From the NCBI GenBank assembly GCA_964517795.1, contig CAZFDE010000063.1:1-14960 (forward strand): 14,960 bases of DNA, given 5' to 3'. Below the pieces are notes generated by a model that did not search any database, had not been told where the DNA came from, and saw nothing but the letters and a program-made list of their open reading frames with translations. A program made the translations under genes and the position numbers. The DNA comes from CAZFDE01 sp964517795. GTDB taxonomy: Bacteria > Planctomycetota > Phycisphaerae > Sedimentisphaerales > Anaerobacaceae. Shown in pieces: positions 7,802-14,866 of the stretch (position 1 is the stretch's first letter; each line of letters begins with the position of its first letter).

Positions 7802-8083
7802 TTATCCGCGGCGGGTTTGATGGATCAGGTTGAGAATTTCATCGAGCTTCTGCTGTTTTTCTTTCTCGGATGTTCGTGTGACTGCCTGGGTGACGCAATG
7901 TTCAAAGTGTTTTTTCAATATCTTTTCCTCGACGCGGCCGAGCGCCCCTCTAATAGCATATATCTGGTTGAGGATGTCGATACAGTATTTCCCCTGTTCG
8001 ATCATTTTCTGGACGCCGCGGATTTGACCTTCGATCCGCCGCAGGGCGACCAGATTGTCCGTATGGTTGGGATTTTTAACCAT
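7802..8083 (-). CDS. csoR: CsoR-family copper-sensing repressor
   Basis: The 93-aa all-helical protein belongs to the CsoR/RcnR/FrmR (DUF156) family. It has the family block LRRIEGQIRGVQKMIE (residues 14-29), then Cys34 (KYCIDIL), His59 and Cys63 (KHFEHC). The C-x24-H-x3-C arrangement is the Cu(I) ligand set of CsoR and differs from the formaldehyde and nickel members. Copper binding would release the repressor from DNA. AAAGGA lies 6 nt before the ATG. It is the first gene of the operon, with a matching operator overlapping its promoter, so it probably represses itself and the cus genes. The ligand pattern makes copper (or silver) the most likely inducer. Confidence 0.93.
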   Translation of the reverse strand: MVKNPNHTDNLVALRRIEGQIRGVQKMIEQGKYCIDILNQIYAIRGALGRVEEKILKKHFEHCVTQAVTRTSEKEKQQKLDEILNLIHQTRRG

Positions 8084-8108
8084 TGGTCAGTCCTTTCACA
8101 TCTCTGCC

Positions 8109-8131
8109 TATATACCCCCATAGGGTATATA
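8109..8131. promoter_or_regulatory. CsoR operator upstream of csoR-cusCBA
   Basis: TATATACCC (8109-8117), a 5-nt centre CCATA, and GGGTATATA (8123-8131) form a perfect 9-bp-arm palindrome. The TATACCCC..GGGGTATA style matches known CsoR sites such as those before copZ genes. It lies 26 nt upstream of the csoR start and overlaps the -10 element, as expected for a repressor that blocks RNA polymerase. Confidence 0.85.
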
Positions 8132-8155
8132 TGGTTCGCTGAAAAATAGCAACAA
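8124..8155 (-). promoter_or_regulatory. csoR operon promoter
   Basis: Two overlapping readings exist on the minus strand: TTGTTG (8155-8150), 18 nt, TATATA (8131-8126); or TTGCTA (8152-8147), 17 nt, TATACC (8129-8124). Both place the -10 inside the CsoR palindrome. The resulting leader would be about 35-40 nt, with AAAGGA before the csoR ATG. Confidence 0.6.
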
Positions 8156-8229
8156 TTTAAAAAATAAAAAGCAAAAACCGCCTTCCGGAATACTGTAAAG
8201 CATCAAAAATCGCTTAAAATCACGGAAAG

Positions 8230-8269
8230 TGGGGGTAAATTGCTAACTCTACCTTGCAATATATCCCCA
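8230..8269. repeat. Imperfect inverted repeat upstream of the AAA/DUF4143 gene
   Basis: TGGGGGTAAATTGC (8230-8243) and GCAATATATCCCCA (8256-8269) pair at 12 of 14 positions around a 12-nt loop, about 60 nt before the ATG at 8329. It may be an operator for the downstream gene. A weak promoter-like pair, TTGATA (8272-8277) and TATTTT (8296-8301), follows directly. Confidence 0.45.
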
Positions 8270-8328
8270 GTTTGATATTATTGTCTTTGAGGTACTATTT
8301 TAATAATCTTTGTTTAAGGTGTATTCTT

Positions 8329-9495
8329 ATGACCATTCAATGGATCAACCGTTCGATCGAAGCGGAGCTTGATCGGGTATGTAACGAATATCCGGTAGTA
8401 ACGATTACCGGCCCCAGGCAATCCGGCAAAACATCCCTTGCCAAACGTTATTGCAAAAACTATGCCTATGCCAATCTGGAATTGCCGGAGGTTCGGAAAT
8501 TGGCTCAAAGCGATCCAAAGGCATTTTTTAGTGCTTATCCTGCGCCGGTCATTATCGACGAAGTTCAGCGTGTCCCTGAGCTTTTATCTTATATCCAGGT
8601 TTATGCGGATGAAACCGATAAGCGAGGTCAGTACATCCTTACCGGCAGTCATCAGATGGGTCTTGCCGCGGCCGTGAGTCAGTCTCTTGCCGGGCGGACC
8701 GCTTTGCTTCGATTATTGCCCCTGTCTTTGACCGAACTGAAAAATGCAGGTGTGAAGATTTCCAGAGATGCGATTTTATTCAAAGGCTTTATGCCTCGAC
8801 TGTACCATGAGGATATTCGACCGACTACGCTTTATTCAGAATATTTTCAAAACTATATCGAGCGCGATCTTCGGCAACTTGCTTCGATTCGCGACCTGTT
8901 GTTATTTGAAAAGTTTATGCGTGTTCTGGCGGGCCGTGTGGGACAGGTGATCAATATCAGCTCACTGGCCGGTGATGTCGGGGTCTCCCGTTCTGCGCTT
9001 AATGAATGGCTTTGCGTCCTTGAATCATCCTTTATTGTGTTTCGCCTGCCGCCGTGGTTTGAAAACGTCAACAAGCGCACCATTAAGACCCCTAAATTGT
9101 ATTTCACGGAGCCCGGGCTGGCTGCATGGCTGCTGGAGATTGAAACCGCCAAGCAGATTTCACGTGATCCTCTGATGGGTAATCTTTTTGAAAATATGGT
9201 TGTTGTCGAAGCGCTGAAGGCCAGAGTCAATGCCGGACAGATGCCGAATCTTTATTTTTACCGTGACACAAAGGGCAATGAAGTTGACTTGATCATTCGG
9301 CGGCACCGACAACTCAAACCCGTGGAAATTAAAGCGGCGATGACATTTTCCCCGGATATGACCGGCAGATTAAAATCGTTCTGCAGCAAATTCGACGATG
9401 CGTTGCCCGGTGCGGTTGTTTATGCAGGCCAGATGGAAACCCGATCTGAAACCACTCACGTATTGAACTTCAGCAATACCGCCGAACTTATATAA
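8329..9495 (+). CDS. AAA ATPase with DUF4143 domain
   Basis: I chose ATG 8329 (388 aa) because AAGGTG lies about 8 nt upstream; an in-frame TTG at 8254 has no such support. The N-terminal AAA_14 module has Walker A GPRQSGKTS (28-36), Walker B VIIDE (74-78) with EVQRVPELL, and a sensor-like ILTGSHQ (103-109). A winged-helix-like segment follows (about 205-240, ISSLAGDVGVSRSALNEWL). The C-terminal DUF4143 region has a PD-(D/E)xK-like set: E288, D320 in NEVDLII, and E333-x-K335 in VEIK. Proteins of this build are common and scattered in bacteria and archaea; their function is unknown, with mobility or defence roles proposed. Here it has no partner gene. It ends 6 bp from the convergent permease. 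Confidence 0.9.
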   Translation: MTIQWINRSIEAELDRVCNEYPVVTITGPRQSGKTSLAKRYCKNYAYANLELPEVRKLAQSDPKAFFSAYPAPVIIDEVQRVPELLSYIQVYADETDKRGQYILTGSHQMGLAAAVSQSLAGRTALLRLLPLSLTELKNAGVKISRDAILFKGFMPRLYHEDIRPTTLYSEYFQNYIERDLRQLASIRDLLLFEKFMRVLAGRVGQVINISSLAGDVGVSRSALNEWLCVLESSFIVFRLPPWFENVNKRTIKTPKLYFTEPGLAAWLLEIETAKQISRDPLMGNLFENMVVVEALKARVNAGQMPNLYFYRDTKGNEVDLIIRRHRQLKPVEIKAAMTFSPDMTGRLKSFCSKFDDALPGAVVYAGQMETRSETTHVLNFSNTAELI

Positions 9496-9501
9496 ACGTA
9501 C

Positions 9502-10797
9502 CTATTTTTTGGTGAATTGATAGGCAAGTGCGCCGGTGAGGACGGCGGCCAGGAGGATTATCAGTGTTGCGGGTTTGTTTTGCAGGGCATACGAGATGCA
9601 GCTATAGAGCATAAACGCACTGCAGAGGCAAAAGATCGCCACGGTTACGGGGTAGCCGCTGACAGTATAGGGCCGCTTAGTGGTCGGTTCTTTTCGCCGC
9701 AGGATGAAGACGGATGCCGAGGTCGCGAGGATGAACAGCCAGAAGATCGGGGCGGTGTAGAGAATCGTATCGATGAAAGAGCCGGCCAGGGTGACAATCG
9801 CCAGGCTAAGCGTTCCCTGCAGGAGGAGGGCGCCGATCGGCGCATCGAATCGTTTGTTCCAAATGCCGAGTCGGGCGAAAAGCCGATGATCGCTGCCCAT
9901 TGCGTACGATACGCGGGCACCGGTAAAGATCAGGCCATTGACGGCACCCAGTGTCGAAATGCAGATCAGGATGCCGATCGCTTTGGCCCCGAATCGCGGC
10001 AGGATGGTTGCGACGGTATCGGATGCTACGGCCGAAGAGGCAGCCATCTTCGTATAACCCAGCGCATGCAGAAAAGCGGTGTTGACCAGAAGATAGAGAA
10101 CGATAACCACGATCGTCCCGGTAACCAACGCGCGGACGATATTTCGATCCGGGCGTTTGACTTCTGCTGCGACGTAGGCCATATCGTTCCAGCCGCCGTA
10201 GGTAAACAGAACCAGAATCAGGGCAAGCTGCAGGCCGCCCATTGTCAAGTTGTCGCTGCCGGATGCGGCCTGTGGTTCGGGCGCCAACAGGGCGGCGATG
10301 ACGATGAAGATCAGGCCGGCGGCCTTGAGGATTGTCAGTATATTCTGCGTCCACTTGCCTTTTTTGACGCCGATGATGTTGATCGTGGTCAGCAGGGCGA
10401 TGGCCAGTATCGGATAAATGATTCGGCTGTGTTCGAACGGGTACAGTGTGCTCGCATAGCGGCCGAAGATAAAGCCCATCAGTGCGATATCACCGGGGCG
10501 GATGATCATGATCTGCGACCAGCCGAACATAAATCCGGCCCACTTTCCGTAGGCACGAGTCAGATACACATAGTCACCGCCTTCTCGCGGGAATGCGGTC
10601 GCCAGTTCGGCATAACACAGTGCTCCGGCCAGCGCCAGCAGCCCGCCGACGATCCAGATCGCCAGTGTCGCCGGTCTACTGCCCATGGATGCGGCTACGG
10701 CCGGGGCGGTCTCGTAAATCCCCGCGCCGATGATGATCCCGACGATGATACAGGTCGAATCGAAAATTCCCAACTGTTTTGATGGAACCACTTTCAT
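9502..10797 (-). CDS. APC-superfamily amino acid permease
   Basis: The 431-aa protein has about 12 hydrophobic segments and lacks a signal peptide. The first helix carries the APC glycine motif GAGIYE (24-29), and the TM2-TM3 region has YAELATAFPREGGDYVYLTRAYG, typical of amino acid/polyamine transporters (the L-amino-acid transporter-like branch). AAAGGGGG a few bases before the ATG fits a ribosome binding site. It probably imports or exchanges amino acids across the inner membrane; the substrate cannot be told from the sequence. It lies 43 nt after the GNAT gene with no visible terminator between, so it may be the last gene of the sulfatase transcription unit. Confidence 0.9.
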   Translation of the reverse strand: MKVVPSKQLGIFDSTCIIVGIIIGAGIYETAPAVAASMGSRPATLAIWIVGGLLALAGALCYAELATAFPREGGDYVYLTRAYGKWAGFMFGWSQIMIIRPGDIALMGFIFGRYASTLYPFEHSRIIYPILAIALLTTINIIGVKKGKWTQNILTILKAAGLIFIVIAALLAPEPQAASGSDNLTMGGLQLALILVLFTYGGWNDMAYVAAEVKRPDRNIVRALVTGTIVVIVLYLLVNTAFLHALGYTKMAASSAVASDTVATILPRFGAKAIGILICISTLGAVNGLIFTGARVSYAMGSDHRLFARLGIWNKRFDAPIGALLLQGTLSLAIVTLAGSFIDTILYTAPIFWLFILATSASVFILRRKEPTTKRPYTVSGYPVTVAIFCLCSAFMLYSCISYALQNKPATLIILLAAVLTGALAYQFTKK

Positions 10798-10840
10798 GCG
10801 ACCCCCTTTGGTTTAGCGTCGGTCCGGGTACAGATCGTCG

Positions 10841-11341
10841 TCAGTCTGTTGCCGAGAATGCGTCATGGAAAACCGCTGTGCCGGTCGGCATTTTTTCGGT
10901 AAATGGCAAGGCCAGAAAAACCTCCTGCGGGACACCTTCATGAACAAGCTGCGGATAATGTCGAAAGCCGAACCGCTTATAGTAGTTTGGATCACCTACG
11001 AGCGCACAGCCCTGGCCGCTGCGTTGTTTCAGTTCGGCCAATCCTTTATTGATTAATGCCGTGCCGATGCCTTTTTTGTGATACTTCGGTAATACCGAGA
11101 TCGGGCCAAGGCCGTACCAGCTTGTAGTACCATCGGAAATGGTGATCGGTGAAAAAGCAATGTGGCCGACCACTTGGCCGTCGATTTCCGCAACCAGTGA
11201 AACCGTCAACGCATCGGCGGCACGCAATGCATGGATGATGAACTGCTCGGTGTGATTACTGATTGCGAGTGTCTTAAAGGCGGCGAGGGTTACCTCGGTG
11301 ATTGCCTGGATATCTGCGGTTGTTTCTTTTCGGATGATCAT
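10841..11341 (-). CDS. GNAT-family N-acetyltransferase (YhbS-like)
   Basis: The 166-aa protein has the GNAT fold order. It has an N-terminal helix region, VVGHIAFSPITI (about 57-68), and the acetyl-CoA loop in LGPISVLPKYHKKGIGTALI (78-97), where HKKGIG takes the place of R/QxxGxG. A YYKRFGF block (120-126) is typical of the YhbS branch. It would transfer acetyl from acetyl-CoA to an amine; the substrate is unknown. The ATG lacks a strong Shine-Dalgarno (only GAG about 6 nt upstream). It starts 23 nt after the second sulfatase stop, so co-transcription is likely. A functional tie to the sulfatases is not evident. Confidence 0.9.
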   Translation of the reverse strand: MIIRKETTADIQAITEVTLAAFKTLAISNHTEQFIIHALRAADALTVSLVAEIDGQVVGHIAFSPITISDGTTSWYGLGPISVLPKYHKKGIGTALINKGLAELKQRSGQGCALVGDPNYYKRFGFRHYPQLVHEGVPQEVFLALPFTEKMPTGTAVFHDAFSATD

Positions 11342-11364
11342 GTCAAACTCAATAATAAATGACT

Positions 11365-12924
11365 CTAATTCTCAGGGACAAGCTGCAGCCATTTTTGCTT
11401 ATTCATATTTACCGGTTCTTTCATCTGTGCAAACCACTGGCGATACGCCTGTTTCATCTCTTTAATTTCAGCCTCATATTGATCGCCAAAAATATTATGG
11501 GTTTCTCCGGGATCCTTTGAAACATCGTACAATTCATAACGCTGGGAATCGCCCCAGTATCGAAGCATATAGTTTCCTTTGCGAACCGCCCATCCGACCG
11601 CGGCATTGCCTCTGTCATCGTAGTCTTTCCAGTTTGCTCCTTTTATGGCAAACGGGCCTTTCAGTCCCCAGAAATCGCTGTGCTGTCCGGCGAAGAAAAG
11701 CATATCATGCACCGGTGTTTTTGTTTTGCCCTGGATCGCCGGCAAAAAATTTCTACCGTCCAGCTTTAGCTTCTGCGGGATCGCGCTGCCGGATATCGCG
11801 ACAGCGGTGGCCATAATATCCATCGAGCTGATCAGGCCGCGATAGACGTTACCGGCAGGAATCACATTGGGCCATCTGGCCGCCATGGACACTTTTGTTC
11901 CACCCTGCCAGATATGACCTTTTTGTCCTCTGAGCGGCCCGGCGGCCGGCAGGACTACTTTGCGGTACCCGCTGGGACCGTTGTCACTAAAGAAAACGAC
12001 CATCGTATTCTCATCAATGCCGAGTGTTTTGAGTTTATCCAGTATCGCCCCGATCCCGTCATCCAAGGCCGCGACATAGGCATTGAAATTATCGACGCGT
12101 TCATTGCCGGTGTTGAACCTTGACAGATATTTTTCCGGGGCCGGTTTGTCCAGCGGGCCGTGGACGGCATTATAGGCCACATAAAGAAAGAACGGATTTT
12201 CCTTGTTTCGTTCGATAAAGCCCAGGGCCTCTTCTGTGAATGCATCAGTGGTATATTTAGCTAGTTCAACCTTTTCGTAATTACGGTAGATACGATCGGA
12301 GTTGTAATAGGGGATACCTGCATGGTTGAAGCCGAAATAATAATCGAAGCCGCGTTTTAACGGATGCTGAGCCGGGTTGGTGCCTCCTCCGAACTGCTGC
12401 AGGTGCCATTTGCCGATGACGCCGTTTGTATAACCATTGTCTTTAAGTGCCTGAGGCAATGCATATTCATCCGTAGTTAAGCCGATCTTATGCCCTACAT
12501 CTTCGTTACAGTATCCACCGAATCTCTGCGGGTAGCGTGAGGTCATCAAGGCGGCTCTTGAAGGTGCACATAGAGGAAGCGGAACATAGGCATCTGACAT
12601 TCTGGCTCCTTCTTTGGCCATTTGGGTCATGTATCTGGTGCTCTTCCTGGCGGCATTCATGGCCTTGTCGATATCGTAAGTATCTTCTTTGTTTACGACG
12701 TCTCTTTCTATGTAGAGCTGATTCAACTGGTCAGTAGTATAATCTTCCATATTCGCTGCAAAGTGACCGAAACCAAGATCATCTGCCAGGATCACTACTA
12801 TGTTAGGTTTTTTTACTGGTTTGCTTCTGACCAAAGATCCACTATTGCAGCCCGGCAAAATATTTGAAGCGGCGGTTAATCCAACTATTTTTAAAAAATT
12901 TCTTCTATTAATCTTATATTTCAT
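11365..12924 (-). CDS. Sulfatase (S1 family), Tat-type lipoprotein, downstream paralogue
   Basis: The 519-aa formylglycine-dependent sulfatase has a twin-arginine start (NRRNFLKIVG) with lipobox ILPGC (Cys26), suggesting folded export and lipid anchoring. Metal-ligand Asp48-Asp49 (LADDLG) are followed by the signature CAPSR (Cys119-Arg123), with Cys to be oxidised to formylglycine. Further family residues visible are K172/H174 (GKWHL), H255 (VHGPLD), D314/N315 (FSDNGP) and K335. All expected active-site residues are present. AAAAGGA lies 7 nt before the ATG. It hydrolyses a sulfate ester, probably of a polysaccharide; the substrate is unknown. It is about three-quarters identical by eye to the upstream sulfatase, 55 nt away. 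Its 5' part is AT-richer than its 3' part. Confidence 0.93.
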   Translation of the reverse strand: MKYKINRRNFLKIVGLTAASNILPGCNSGSLVRSKPVKKPNIVVILADDLGFGHFAANMEDYTTDQLNQLYIERDVVNKEDTYDIDKAMNAARKSTRYMTQMAKEGARMSDAYVPLPLCAPSRAALMTSRYPQRFGGYCNEDVGHKIGLTTDEYALPQALKDNGYTNGVIGKWHLQQFGGGTNPAQHPLKRGFDYYFGFNHAGIPYYNSDRIYRNYEKVELAKYTTDAFTEEALGFIERNKENPFFLYVAYNAVHGPLDKPAPEKYLSRFNTGNERVDNFNAYVAALDDGIGAILDKLKTLGIDENTMVVFFSDNGPSGYRKVVLPAAGPLRGQKGHIWQGGTKVSMAARWPNVIPAGNVYRGLISSMDIMATAVAISGSAIPQKLKLDGRNFLPAIQGKTKTPVHDMLFFAGQHSDFWGLKGPFAIKGANWKDYDDRGNAAVGWAVRKGNYMLRYWGDSQRYELYDVSKDPGETHNIFGDQYEAEIKEMKQAYRQWFAQMKEPVNMNKQKWLQLVPEN

Positions 12925-12979
12925 TTTTTAATCCTTTTATATACAATCCCACTCAGATAAACGGGGGTTCAACCCTAAA

Positions 12980-14536
12980 TTAGTACTTAGGAACAAGTTG
13001 CTGCCATTTCTGTTTATTCATGTTGACTGGCTCTTTCATTTGGCTGAACCATTTTTTATAGGCCTGTTTCATTTCTTTTACTTCTGATTTGTACTTTTCG
13101 CCGTAGATGTTATTTTTTTCGCCAGGATCTTTTACAACATCGTACAATTCATAATTTTGAGTTTCACCCCAGTACCTTAGCATTAGGTTATCTTTTCTAA
13201 CCGCCCAGCCTACTGCCGAATTGCCTCTATCATCCACTTTTCTCCAGTCCTGCCCCAAAGTCCCAAACGGACCTTTGATTCCCCAGAAGTCACAATGCTG
13301 GCCTGCAAAAAAGAGCATATCATGGACGGGCTTCTTTGTTTTGCCCTGTACTGCTGGAAGAAAGTTTTTACCGTCAAGTTTAACATCGGCTGGGATCTCG
13401 CTTCCGGAAATTTCCACGGCTGTCGCCATGATATCCATTGAACTTATCAAGCCGCGGTAGACTTTTCCTGCAGGTAAAGTTTTTGGCCATCTTGCAACCA
13501 TAGACACCCTCGTGCCGCCCTGCCAGATATGACCTTTTTGCCCCCTAAGAGGTCCGGCGGCCGGCAGTACAACTTTATTATATCCAGATGGCCCGTTGTC
13601 ACTAAAGAAAACAACCATCGTTTTTTCATCGACACCTGTTTCTTTGAGCTTATCCATTATTGCCCCGATACCATCATCTAAAGCAGCCACATAAGCATTG
13701 TAATTATTCACGCGGTGATTGCCTGTATCAAACCTTGAAAGATACTTTTCGGGGGCATCTTTATCAAGCGGGCCATGTGGAGTATTATAGGCTAAATAAA
13801 GAAAGAAAGGATTTTCTTTATTTTTCTCTATGAAATCCAAGGCATCTTCAGTGAATGCGTCGGTCGTGTATTTATCGAGTTTGACTTTTTCATGATTCCT
13901 GAAAATATGATCTGGGTCATAGTAAACGCTTGTCGAATGGTTAAAACCGAAATAATAATCAAAGCCGCGATTCAACGGGTGCTGAGCGGGATTCGTACTG
14001 ACGTTCCCTTGAAATTGTCCCAGATGCCATTTGCCAATGATGCCGTTGGTATAGCCATTGTGTTTCAGTGCCTGGGCTAAGACATATTCATCGGTCGTCA
14101 AACCGACCTTGTGGCCGACATCCTCGTTGCAATACGCGCCATATCGCTGCGGGTAACGCGAGGTCATCAATGCGGCTCTCGAGGGTGCACATAACGGAAG
14201 CGGGACATAGGCCTCGGCCATCCGAACCCCTTCGCGGGCCATTTGCGTCATATACCGTGTGCTTTGTCGGGCGGCCGCCATTGCTTTGTCGATATCATAA
14301 AGATCATCGTTGTTGACGACATCGCGTTCAATATAAAGCCGATTCAAATGGTCCTTGGTATAATCGTCCATGTTGGCGGCGAAATGGCCGTATCCGAGAT
14401 CGTCGGCCAGTATGACGATAATGTTGGGTTTGCTGCCAGACGCGCCTTTGTCAAAGACCGATGTTGTACCGCATCCCGACAATACGCTCGAAGCCGCCGT
14501 CAAACCAATCCATTCCAAAAAAGTCCTTCGATTCAT
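12980..14536 (-). CDS. Sulfatase (S1 family), Tat-type lipoprotein, upstream paralogue
   Basis: The 518-aa sulfatase is closely related to its downstream neighbour. It starts MNRRTFLEWIG (twin arginine at 3-4) with lipobox LSGC (Cys22). D45-D46 (LADDLG), CAPSR (Cys116-Arg120), K169/H171 (GKWHL), H254 (PHGPLD), D313/N314 (FSDNGP) and K334 form a full catalytic set. AAGGTGG lies 7 nt before the ATG, and a good promoter sits about 150 nt upstream. Base composition changes sharply along the gene. Hand counts give 55-60% GC in 60-nt windows near the 5' end (14161-14220, 14401-14460) and 33-35% near the 3' end (13021-13080, 13141-13200). Duplication followed by divergence or recombination with the second copy is likely. 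Maturation would need a formylglycine-generating enzyme or anaerobic sulfatase maturase encoded elsewhere. Confidence 0.93.
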   Translation of the reverse strand: MNRRTFLEWIGLTAASSVLSGCGTTSVFDKGASGSKPNIIVILADDLGYGHFAANMDDYTKDHLNRLYIERDVVNNDDLYDIDKAMAAARQSTRYMTQMAREGVRMAEAYVPLPLCAPSRAALMTSRYPQRYGAYCNEDVGHKVGLTTDEYVLAQALKHNGYTNGIIGKWHLGQFQGNVSTNPAQHPLNRGFDYYFGFNHSTSVYYDPDHIFRNHEKVKLDKYTTDAFTEDALDFIEKNKENPFFLYLAYNTPHGPLDKDAPEKYLSRFDTGNHRVNNYNAYVAALDDGIGAIMDKLKETGVDEKTMVVFFSDNGPSGYNKVVLPAAGPLRGQKGHIWQGGTRVSMVARWPKTLPAGKVYRGLISSMDIMATAVEISGSEIPADVKLDGKNFLPAVQGKTKKPVHDMLFFAGQHCDFWGIKGPFGTLGQDWRKVDDRGNSAVGWAVRKDNLMLRYWGETQNYELYDVVKDPGEKNNIYGEKYKSEVKEMKQAYKKWFSQMKEPVNMNKQKWQQLVPKY

Positions 14537-14631
14537 TTTTAAGCCACCTTGTCATTTAGTTTAGTCATCAGTATCGCATAGAGAAATTCTTTTAATGTTT
14601 TTGGACGCACTGCTCTTCGGTAAACTCCGGT

Positions 14632-14733
14632 TCATTTGCTTAGGATGGTTCTGGGCGACCCGAGCATGCGCGTTTCGCGAGAGATTATACAAAAAGTGGA
14701 GATGGTAAGCAAGGCCCCGACATTCGATGTCAT
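14632..14733 (-). CDS. Possible 33-aa small ORF with strong Shine-Dalgarno
   Basis: ATG 14733-14731 is preceded by GAGGAGG with a 7-nt spacer, one of the best Shine-Dalgarno sites in the window, and the frame stays open for 33 codons to TGA. The product has a short hydrophobic stretch (VGALLTISTFCII) and a basic tail (SRETRMLGSPRTILSK). It lies between an intrinsic terminator and the sulfatase leader. The sulfatase promoter is inside it, so it would need read-through from upstream or an unseen promoter. It could be the 5' remnant of a decayed gene. I recognise no family. Confidence 0.3.
   Translation of the reverse strand: MTSNVGALLTISTFCIISRETRMLGSPRTILSK
14684..14712 (-). promoter_or_regulatory. 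Promoter of the sulfatase-GNAT-permease unit
   Basis: TTGCTT (14712-14707) and a perfect TATAAT (14689-14684) are 17 nt apart on the minus strand. Transcription would begin near 14677, leaving a leader of about 140 nt before the first sulfatase. I see no riboswitch class that I can name in that leader. Confidence 0.6.
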
Positions 14734-14753
14734 ATCGCGTCCTCCTCTGACGT

Positions 14754-14788
14754 AAAATAAAAAAGACCACCCATAAAGGATGGTCTTT
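14754..14788 (-). terminator. Rho-independent terminator, minus strand
   Basis: The arms at 14788-14778 and 14772-14762 form an 11-bp stem with a 5-nt loop (AAAGACCATCC / GGGTGGTCTTT as read on the minus strand). They are followed by six T, one A and four T. The single non-Watson-Crick pair is a G-U wobble only when read as minus-strand RNA. It ends transcription coming from the right edge. Confidence 0.8.
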
Positions 14789-14832
14789 CTATATTCTCCG
14801 AGTAGGGCTCGAACAGAATCTCATAAATAGCC
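14756..14832 (-). ncRNA. Candidate short two-hairpin RNA
   Basis: A TTGACA/TATTGT promoter would start RNA near 14832, and the terminator stops it near 14756, giving about 77 nt. A first hairpin (14819-14793) pairs AUUCU with AGAAU and UCGAG with CUCGG around a CCCUA loop, with a 2-nt bulge. The terminator is the second hairpin. In both stems the imperfect pair is a G-U wobble only on the minus strand, which supports RNA from this strand. No long ORF is inside. It may be a small RNA or an attenuated leader. Confidence 0.4.
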
Positions 14833-14837
14833 AAAAA

Positions 14838-14866
14838 ACAATACCTTGTGAATTTAGCCCTGTCAA
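14838..14866 (-). promoter_or_regulatory. Strong promoter facing left, -35 at the edge of the repeat region
   Basis: A perfect TTGACA (14866-14861) is 17 nt from TATTGT (14843-14838). The -35 coincides with the first bases of the putative insertion-sequence end, so this may be a hybrid promoter formed by insertion. Confidence 0.55.

Noticed and set aside
8254..8328. Upstream TTG start extending the AAA ATPase by 25 residues
   Set aside because: No Shine-Dalgarno before the TTG, it falls in the inverted repeat, and the ATG at 8329 has AAGGTG at a proper distance and a family-typical N-terminus.
9517..10782. 421-codon plus-strand frame over the permease
   Set aside because: Antisense to a 12-helix permease; the translation is Asp/Gln/Arg-rich with no recognisable domain.
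12965..12975. GGGTT-c-AACCC mini-hairpin between the sulfatases as a terminator
   Set aside because: Only 5 bp with a 1-nt loop and no T-run on either side.
14794..14814. tRNA 3'-end-like text (complement reads GTTCGAGCCCTACTCGGAGAA), as left at tRNA attachment sites
   Set aside because: The T-loop-like GTTCGA is present, but the matching 5' half of the T stem, the anticodon arm and a TCTCCGA acceptor strand are absent upstream. The bases are better explained by the hairpin at 14793-14819.
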